Assembly: GCA_947179155.2 (NCBI GenBank)
Contig: OX359264.1
Coordinates: forward strand, 3,840,001 to 3,904,000
Reading direction: 5' to 3'
Source: Hedera helix
Taxonomy: Eukaryota; Streptophyta; Magnoliopsida; Apiales; Araliaceae
Length of the DNA stretch: 64,000 nucleotides
Shown here: in pieces, positions 56,883 through 64,000 of the stretch
Layout: each line of letters starts with the position of its first letter
How positions within the stretch are numbered: the first letter of the stretch is position 1
Translations under genes and position numbers: made by a program
Notes under the pieces: model-generated
Seen by the model: the letters and a program-made list of their open reading frames with translations, nothing else
The model's database searches: none
Told to the model about the DNA's origin: nothing

Positions 56883-57965
56883 GGAGGAGATAGAGGGGGC
56901 ATCTGAGATAAGGCTTGCGGGGGAGGATGCCCGGAAGATGTAGCATCATGGTCTGGGTTAGGTTTACGCCTGGAAGCTTCACACTCGAGAAGTCTAGATC
57001 TGGTAGGCCAATTTTCTAGATGGGCATTTGGCTTGGAGGCATATAGTAGTTTAGCCCATTGAAGATGTCTGTTAAGAGAAACTGGCCATGCAGGTAGGGT
57101 TGTCTCATTCTTCCACAATGCTAGAATGATATGCCAGTAATTCCGTTCATTGGTAGAATAGTGTCCCTGTCGATAAGAGTAAAGAATGAAAAATGGGAAA
57201 CGGTCTTCGTGGACAAATTATAAACTCAGAAGCTCCCACACAAAAGAATGAGCTGTAGGGATAAAGTTTTCTAGGGCTTTCTCGTGATCTCCATTAAGAG
57301 TTCCACCGTAGGGATGATGTTGGTCGAAACCAAATTGCCTCATCACTTTTTGAGGGGAATAAAGTACTGCCCCATATTCGTCCTCCTCTACGAAATAAGG
57401 TAACTCCCCGACTCGAATAAATAAGAACCAAACAAGTGTTATCCCCTCCAAGTCCTTGAGGGTTGGGTAGGAATGAAGCTCCCTTCTATAGTAATCAGGA
57501 AGCCGGCCGCCCTCAGGAACGATGGTAAAATGATGGGCCACAAAGGAGGAAAATTCATTAATATAAAGTCGTAAATCAGAAATGCCCTTATAGTCAATCC
57601 ACAGAGCAGTACGAGGGACGATGTGTGGAGATATAAAAGGATGAGGTGGCTTCTTTTTCCTCTTGGAGATGTATGGTGGACTGGCATGTTTAGGAAAGCG
57701 TTAAAAGAGAAAAATCTGGAGGAAAGAGCCCGGGACAAAGCAATTCATGTCATACCTAAACAAATGAAAAGTTATCAATAAGTACGAGAAATATGCATTA
57801 TGGAAATGGATAACAGTTGTAAGAAAGCGATACCTCCCAATAGATTCTCTCATGGCTAAGGTGGTCTCAGTCAGACAGCGATATAGTCCCCAAGAATAAA
57901 GGAAAAAGGGGAACTGATAAGCCTCGTGCCAGTAATGCAGCCAAGAAAAAACATGCGGGACCATG
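56883..57965 (-). pseudogene. Plant-mobile-domain (PMD) region, 5' part
   Basis: On the minus strand, exons read THVVANHDIIMVPHVFSWLH and AYQFPFFLYSWGLYRCLTET; then, after an intron-like gap, KGISDLRLYINEFSSFVAHH and GGRLPDYYRRELHSYPTLKD; then LPYFVEEDEYGAVLYSPQKV and MRQFGFDQHHPYGGTL; and finally ALWKNETTLPAWPVSLNRHL. The YSP..V.RQFGFDQ motif is the hallmark of the plant mobile (aminotransferase-like) domain. It is cut at about 57965 by a copia fragment and at 56882 by an LTR. Confidence 0.55.
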
Positions 57966-59360
57966 ATGATGTCATGATTGGCGACGACATGGGTCTTCAA
58001 ATCACCCACACTAGGTCTACCTCATTCTCTTCCTCCACACGCAATTTTCAATTACATAATGTTTTATGCATTCCTACTATGAAAAAGAATCTTATTTCCA
58101 TTTCTCAAATGTGCCTCACTAATAATGTTTCAATTGAATTTTTACCTTCTGGTTTTTTAGTGGAGGACCTCGGCATGGGAGTAGTACTTTTGAAGGGACC
58201 AACTAAGGATGAGGTGTATGAGTGGCCAATCTCTTCAACAAATAAATCTCCTCTTGTTCTCTTCTTCAGTGTCAAGACAACAACTGCCGAGTGGCACAAT
58301 CACCTAGGTCGTCTTGCCTCTCCCATTTACAAACATATCGTCTCTAAATTTCAATTATCAGTTTTTGTCTCCACAACAAATAATCATTGTAATGCTTGCA
58401 ACTGTAATAAAAGTCATAAGCTTCCATTTTCCATTTCTTTTATTGTCTCTACAAAATCTCTTAAAATAATTTTCTCTGATGTTTGGACCTCTTATGTGAT
58501 TCATATGATGACTTCAAATACTACATCATTTTTGTTGATCACTTCATCAAATATTTCTGGTATTATCCACTTAAACGTAAATCTCATGTCTATGAAGTCT
58601 TTATACGTTTTAAAGAGCTTGTAGAAAATTATTTAAATCACAAAATTAAAACATTATACTCCGATAATAGTGGTGAATATCAAGCACTTGCTTCATTTTT
58701 TGCTACAACTGGCATCACTCACTTAACCACTCTACCACATACACTTGAACATAATGGATATTTTGACGACATCGTCACATTGTAGAAACTGGTCTCTCTT
58801 TACTCACACATGCCTCCATTCCTCTAATCTACTGGCATCGTGCGTTTGCTAGAGCCGTTTATCTCATAAATTGACTTCCTACACCCACACTCAACATGTG
58901 CTCGCCATTTGAAAAAATCTTTGGCACCACTCCCAACTACTCTAAACTTAAATTTTTTTATTGTCTTTGTTATGCATGGCTTCAACCATACAACAATCAC
59001 AAACTTGAATCCCGGTTCATTCCTTGTGTCTTCCTGGGCTACCTTTACACCCAAAGTGCATATTTATGTTTTAATACCAACACATCTCGCATTTATATTG
59101 CTCTTCATCCCCTTCAAATCTACTCACTCTCATCTCCACCGTCCAAGTCAACTACCACTTCTCATTGGTTACCACCTATCTACATAATTTCTACAGATTT
59201 TGTTGATGCCCTCAATACTTCGTTGGTGCAAGGTCCCTCAACTACTACTCCTGTACGAACGACACCGACACCAGTAAATCCCGTGGCCACTCTTTGGTTC
59301 CCACCATCCGCTCACCCACATCTGACCCCATCCAACATTCATTTGAACCATGACATATAT
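57966..59360 (+). pseudogene. Ty1/copia pol fragment: pre-integrase and integrase regions
   Basis: Pieces in three frames give the copia order: LHNVLCIPTMKKNLISISQM and EWHNHLGRL (GAG-pre-integrase), CNACNCNKSHKLPFS (zinc-binding), IIFSDVWTS (first Asp), YYIIFVDHFIKYFWYYPLKR, IKTLYSDNSGEYQAL (second Asp) and HTLEHNGYFDD (the expected Glu region altered), then PNYSKLKFFYCLCYAWLQPY and VFLGYLYTQSAYLCF. There are frameshifts near 58500, 58770 and 58890. No protease, RT or RNase H and no LTRs are present, so it is a dead piece. Confidence 0.8.
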
Positions 59361-59859
59361 TGAATATAATTATTTATAATATATTCTTAAAAATAATAAG
59401 TAGATAGTTTGTTTAATAATATGTCGTGATAATAAAATTATATAATAAATTTAAAAATATAATGTCATTATTATGACTAATTAAAAGTAGAGTCTTTTTA
59501 CGAAACAAAAAAAAAATTGATAAATAAAACTCTTTTTGTTTTATGGAATGGTGGAGTTGAGGGAGATAATTTTTTGGATAAAAAAGTTGGTCCTCTGTAT
59601 TTTATTTTTAGATGAAAAGAAATATGCAAGTTATTACATGATATATACAAACCAAAATATGATTATTCATGATTGTTTTGTGTCTTCTCTTCCAGCTTTT
59701 TTGTGGATATGCAAGGGCCTAAATTTATATGAATTAATTTGAGTGGTGAATCTGTAAATATCTAAGTGGCATATGGAACTTTATCTATAGCAGTTTAATT
59801 GTTCTTCTCCGATTAAGTTGGAATAGGATTCCTTTATTATATTTATTTTTAATTTTTTT

Positions 59860-60010
59860 TAATATATATTCGATAATATAAATATTATATTTAATAATAA
59901 AATAAATTTCGTCATAAATAATTAATGACACAATAAAATTTATAATAAATTATTGTGTCACTAAAAATATTATTAAAATTAATATTTCTGTCGTTAAATA
60001 TGAATTAAAA
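59860..60010. mobile_element. AT-rich fold-back element
   Basis: A perfect 11-bp stem, TGACACAATAA (59926-59936) with TTATTGTGTCA (59950-59960), sits in the centre of longer imperfect arms. The core is the same as that of the MITE at 1909-2134 (ACACAATAA...TTATTGTGT), which suggests one MITE family. Confidence 0.45.
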
Positions 60011-60440
60011 TAAATTAAAAGATATATTTAATGGAAGAGATTAAATTGTTAAATAACCGGTGATACCTAAATAGTTGATTCTGAAAATCAATTTACAGGC
60101 AGACACATTTACGCATATTTCGTAAGATTATACATACAGTCCTTAACACACCATGGTAACATGTACTCATCACTATAAGAAAGTTGTTATACAATCCTTA
60201 ACAAATTAACCATGGCATCCCTAATTTTTAAAAATTAATATTGAAATCATAATACCTATAATAAAATAATAAATTAAAATATTAAAAGTAGAACAAAGTC
60301 AACATTAATGTTTACTAATACTCCCAGCAAAAGTGTTCCAAAAAGAGTCTTATTTGTAAAATTTATAAATTTTAAAAATATATTTTTACTTCATATTTGC
60401 CTAATATTATCGCATGTCTACTTTATCAACATATTGTTTC

Positions 60441-60445
<5 letters not shown>

Positions 60446-60471
<26 letters not shown>

Positions 60472-60500
60472 GCGCACGCACACACATACATGTGTGTATA
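60446..60500. repeat. TA/CA microsatellite
   Basis: About thirteen TA units are followed by GCGCACGCACACACA and a TGTGTGTA dyad. Confidence 0.8.
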
Positions 60501-61239
60501 TGCTGTCCTTTAAACTTATATACGCGTTTAACTTGTTTATATACAAATGAATTTAGAATAATCAACGATCAATTAATAAATTATAAAGAAGCAGCCACAA
60601 GAAAAAGACAAAGTTCACGTATAATTCATGTACCATAAATTTTTTTAGAGTCCAAAATTTTAGATACCTAATTAACTCAAAAATATTTATTAAAAAGATT
60701 CCAACAACCAAATTTTAATAAGCCTCTACTTAGTAGCATAAAAAAATATTATCACTTAATAGTAGATATCTAAATAAAATAAAATAAATATAGTAAAAAG
60801 TCCTACGAAGCATTTCACATATGCGCACTACAAACTTTACTTTTTAAGAGATTTCATTGTTCCAAGAAAATTAAATTCCACGAATGTTTATTTAAATATC
60901 ATTAATTAACTGAATTTAAATAAAACTCGTGATTTGCACGACATGTATCTACACCATTAAAAAGTAAAACGTAAAATTAAAATTCGTAACATGTCCCACT
61001 TTTTAAGAGTATAAATGTAGTGTTTGATTGTTGTATGCCTTGATTGTTGTATGCCTAAACTTGTCGACTAATAATATATCATGTCGTATAAAGAAAGTTC
61101 TAATATTCAAGGGGACTCTTCAACATCAAGATTTCAAATACTCAAGAGAAGTACTATTTATCAATGATAGCTAAATGAAAAAGGTAAAAGAACGAAAAGA
61201 TGACAACCAGTAGTAGGAAATGAACATACTATGTATGTT

Positions 61240-63999
61240 TTACTCGCTCAAGAAAATTGCTGTAGGATTTCCTGGGGATGGTGGATTCTGCTTCAACAGG
61301 GAGGCATGGGGACCAGCTCTCGCAATAGAATTAGGATCTGCAGGAGATAGGATTTCCACCCTTTCGAGACCTAATTGTCGCTTGATCAATTCTAGATTCT
61401 CCTCAAGGACCTCAATCTCGCCAAATGGTAGCCTCAGATCCAGGGCCTGAACACCAACACTAATAACCTCATCCTTCTTGAACCGCAAGAAAGGCATGCA
61501 TAGCTTTTGGGTCTGCTTGAAATTTCCTTCTTGGCCAATGCTACTCTGCTGCAATGCCTTAAAGATCTCTTGGTCTGCCGCAAAGGTGTTGGTTGAGCTG
61601 TCAAACTTGTCGCGCAGTATGTTTAAACATTCTCTTTTCCATCCATCATATTGTTCGTTCACAAATATTAGGCCAACTGTTGGTTTATTTTGATTAGTTA
61701 CGGTATTTATGTTACCTTTCTTTGGGCCAGATACTTGCTTTTGAAGAAGCTTCCTCATTGTAACGATCGAGTCTTGCAAGTATTTGTTGGCTTTTTTAAG
61801 AGTTTGATCAGGCAACTCAGCTTCAGGCCATCCAGCTTTAATCGCAAACCCATCCTTCCTCAATAGTTCTCTCCACACAAATTCACCATAATGCGGGCAG
61901 ATTGGAGTGATAAGCCGTGTTTGAACATCCAGAAACCACCACAGTAGATCACGGTTCATTCCCGCTGACCCACAAGAAAACCTATACTCATCCCTAGCAG
62001 CCTGGAGATCATAAAATCCAGTTTTCAAAGCTTCACGAAACATGTAGTCGTCGTAGTTCTTCTCTGTCATCTTGACAGCAATATTGATCTCATTGGTAAA
62101 TACGCGGTCTGCGTAGCAAGAAGGTGGACCAACTCTTAAAGATGATTCAGAAGCAAGGACCTCCTGCATCCATGTAATCTCTTTCGTCAGTCGCAAGATA
62201 GCAGCATTCGCTGTTTCAAAAACAAAGTTGGCATCATCCATTCCATCCCCTGCGTCGGCAAGAGAGAATCTTGTGGCATCAGCTGAAAACTCCTCAATTG
62301 CTTGTCGCAATGTCCTAAAATTGCCAGTCGACTTTGACATTTTCTCAGAATTTAACATAAGGTGCCCGTTGCATCTGAATCCTCGAGGCCAGTGATTTTT
62401 GGGCATTATTGCTGTGTGGTTATAGATGCAGAAGGTAAGATGATTTTGGATAAGATCCTTACCTGAAACTCGGAGATCAAATGGATACCAATACAAAAAC
62501 TCTTTCTTCATCTCATCAAGAAGAGAAGCAGATATATTTGATGACTTGGGGTATGGCCCATCACATAACAAGTAATCCCAAACCTCGTATGTTAACTGCT
62601 CTGGTTTCACTGACGAGGTATCAGCACCATACATATCCCCTCTCTGTAAGAGATGGCATACGGTGTAATATGCCATGTAAAGTGTTGAATCAGACAGAGA
62701 TTCCACAAGAAATTCTTCATCCCAAGGAATACGAGTCCCAAGCCCAAAACTTCGAGAGCATGCCCACTGATTAAGCCAGCTCAATGTGTGCTCAAAACCA
62801 TGCCGTGTCTCCTCGGAGTAGAGATGCATGCCTTCCAAGCATTTTTCTGACTCATTCTTCCAATCTGCTTCCCCGTAAGTAATATACCACTGATCAGTCA
62901 AAGCCACAACACACTCATCCCCAGATCTAGACATCACCTTCTTCTCAGGCTCACTGTAGATAACAGCTTGGCCAATCTCTAAAAGCTTATTCCTTATCAA
63001 ACTCTTAGCATCCTGGACCCTCATTCCAGCATATTCCCCAGCAACCATAGTTCCTTCATAAAACCCTCCTTTATAGATAATCTTTTTGGCCGCATCAAGC
63101 TTCTCTCTTTCATTCTGGCTCTTAATCTTCATCTCTGTGCAAATTTTCTCAGCAGACTTATCTCCATAATCAGGGTGGTTTATAATGGGAATGATCTCGA
63201 ATGGTAAAACCCATTCATCCTTTACACCAAACTTGGCCCTAAAAGCTGGTTTCGCTTTCAAGTCCTGCAAGGCCATGTAATCATCAGGAGAATCACTGGG
63301 AACACTAGTAACAATCCCAGTACCCTTGTCTGTGAGAACTGAGAGCATGGGAAGTGAGTATATAATGTCATTGAATGCTAACGGGGACCTCAGAGGCAAA
63401 CCAATCAGATCATATCCAGCCAACTCAAGTAAACAAGTTGGCTTCTCTGGAACTCGAGACAATCTCTGATATGCCAAATTACGCGCCGACTTCTCAGTTA
63501 AAATGAACACCTCAGTGTCATTGATTTCAAATGCTCCATACTTTCCATCTGGCAGCACCCACGCATTAGTTTGCCCATACATGGTCTCTGGCCTTAATGT
63601 CGCCGCTGCAAGATAAACTTTCTTACCCTCCAAAGCTCCCAACTTCGAGGGGAAAGGTGACACAACCTCCATTTTAATGAGAGTGTATTCCTGAGGATTA
63701 ACACCTTCACCTGAAGCCCGATCATGATCAGCACAGGGCTGGCCATCAAATGGAGAGTAAATTGTGTACCTCAAGTCCTTCACAACTTTCCCCATTGCTT
63801 TCAATTTCGTCATCTGCCACTTAACAAAGGAATCAAAATATGGGTTCATATCAGTTGTAATAAATGTGCGCCTCCAATCACATCCCAATCCAAAACTCTT
63901 GAGATCTTCAACAGCAAGAGGAGGGAAATACGTCAGCCAATAATAAGGATCCTGAAACTTTAAAATCTCAGCATCAGAAAGACCATAACTTTGCATTAT
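61240..63999 (-). CDS. Leucyl-tRNA synthetase, cytosolic, C-terminal 918+ residues (gene runs off the window)
   Basis: The enzyme charges tRNA-Leu with leucine in the cytosol. The single open frame continues upstream beyond 63999, so the apparent Met at 63996 is internal and the HIGH motif lies outside. In order (residues counted from 63996): YFPPLAVEDLKSFGLGCDWR near 30; the editing domain (CP1) with TLRPETMYGQTNAW near 131 and GTGIVTSVPSDSPDDYMALQ near 225; WACSRSFGLGTRIPWDEEFL near 410; LRVSGKDLIQNHLTF; and MLNSEKMSKSTGNFR, whose KMSKS loop is at 552-556 (62343-62329). The helical anticodon-binding domain and the eukaryote-type C-terminal extension follow, ending GPHASLLKQNPPSPG just before the stop. 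There are no introns in this part, no frameshifts and no missing motifs, so it is a normal functional gene. The length fits the about 1090-residue plant cytosolic enzyme. Confidence 0.95.
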   Translation of the reverse strand: MMQSYGLSDAEILKFQDPYYWLTYFPPLAVEDLKSFGLGCDWRRTFITTDMNPYFDSFVKWQMTKLKAMGKVVKDLRYTIYSPFDGQPCADHDRASGEGVNPQEYTLIKMEVVSPFPSKLGALEGKKVYLAAATLRPETMYGQTNAWVLPDGKYGAFEINDTEVFILTEKSARNLAYQRLSRVPEKPTCLLELAGYDLIGLPLRSPLAFNDIIYSLPMLSVLTDKGTGIVTSVPSDSPDDYMALQDLKAKPAFRAKFGVKDEWVLPFEIIPIINHPDYGDKSAEKICTEMKIKSQNEREKLDAAKKIIYKGGFYEGTMVAGEYAGMRVQDAKSLIRNKLLEIGQAVIYSEPEKKVMSRSGDECVVALTDQWYITYGEADWKNESEKCLEGMHLYSEETRHGFEHTLSWLNQWACSRSFGLGTRIPWDEEFLVESLSDSTLYMAYYTVCHLLQRGDMYGADTSSVKPEQLTYEVWDYLLCDGPYPKSSNISASLLDEMKKEFLYWYPFDLRVSGKDLIQNHLTFCIYNHTAIMPKNHWPRGFRCNGHLMLNSEKMSKSTGNFRTLRQAIEEFSADATRFSLADAGDGMDDANFVFETANAAILRLTKEITWMQEVLASESSLRVGPPSCYADRVFTNEINIAVKMTEKNYDDYMFREALKTGFYDLQAARDEYRFSCGSAGMNRDLLWWFLDVQTRLITPICPHYGEFVWRELLRKDGFAIKAGWPEAELPDQTLKKANKYLQDSIVTMRKLLQKQVSGPKKGNINTVTNQNKPTVGLIFVNEQYDGWKRECLNILRDKFDSSTNTFAADQEIFKALQQSSIGQEGNFKQTQKLCMPFLRFKKDEVISVGVQALDLRLPFGEIEVLEENLELIKRQLGLERVEILSPADPNSIARAGPHASLLKQNPPSPGNPTAIFLSE

Positions 64000-64000
64000 T

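Larger units (their letters stand above)
59364..61239. other. AT-rich spacer downstream of the LeuRS gene
   Basis: It holds a fold-back element (about 59860-60010) and a TA/CA microsatellite (60446-60500). No coding frame is convincing. It should include the LeuRS 3' UTR on the minus strand; I could not fix the poly(A) signal. Confidence 0.5.

Noticed and set aside
61220..63963. Plus-strand frames across the LeuRS gene
   Set aside because: Antisense shadows of a conserved 918-residue synthetase frame.
63997..64000. A LeuRS translation start at 63996
   Set aside because: The frame is open to the window edge, and the family has about 170 more residues, including the HIGH motif, upstream.

Overview
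The window is plant nuclear DNA, very probably from a eudicot (perhaps an asterid, which is only an impression). It is AT-rich and has two recognisable host genes at its edges. On the left is the 3' part of an ankyrin-repeat/PGG-domain membrane protein gene with a normal spliced intron (1443-3288, +). On the right is the C-terminal 918 residues of cytosolic leucyl-tRNA synthetase (61240-63999, -), which runs off the window. Almost everything between them is transposable-element sequence. There are no bacterial-style operons, CRISPR arrays, rRNA genes or tRNA genes that I can see.

Layout. 1-1440 is the end of a Ty3/gypsy LTR that cuts into the ankyrin gene. 5521-9193 is a solo LTR (TSD gagtt). 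10057-37214 is a nest built on one old, small, non-autonomous Ty3/gypsy element that carries a gag start and then an intronless, divergent PCNA-like coding sequence in place of pol. That sequence is split by a solo LTR (11147-26116, TSD aaatc). The solo LTR is itself split by a 11.1-kb LARD-like element with two 4.49-kb LTRs and 2.1 kb of apparently non-coding interior (12126-23240, TSD cccaa). The 3' LTR of the base element is split by a 9.8-kb chromovirus (Tekay/Del-like) element on the minus strand, whose two 3123-bp LTRs appear identical although its pol is broken (26751-36523, TSD gttta). 37338-44405 is a decayed hAT element (ZMYM1/TTF-type transposase) with an 8-bp TSD (one mismatch), split by a reverse solo LTR (39322-42579, TSD atcac). 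45772-46552 is a solo LTR of the PCNA-carrying family.

From 49.4 to 58.0 kb lie remnants of a large Tat/Ogre-like element: an LTR end, a tRNA-Arg-type primer site, a gag start, a minisatellite and an antisense plant-mobile-domain coding region. These are broken up by a MITE, a GCGACGG-rich transposon end and two LTR fragments. 57966-59360 is a decayed Ty1/copia integrase region. 59.4-61.2 kb is AT-rich spacer downstream of the LeuRS gene.

The most interesting object is the gag-PCNA chimera: a retrotransposon that seems to have captured a cDNA of a replication sliding clamp. Its reading frame stays open across the excision points of a 15-kb nested insertion. Next in interest are the LARD-like element, whose LTRs hold iterated CpG-rich palindromes in otherwise AT-rich DNA, and the chromovirus, which must have been mobilised in trans because its LTRs are identical while its pol carries stops and a deletion. 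Family calls rest on motif reading by eye; no database was searched.
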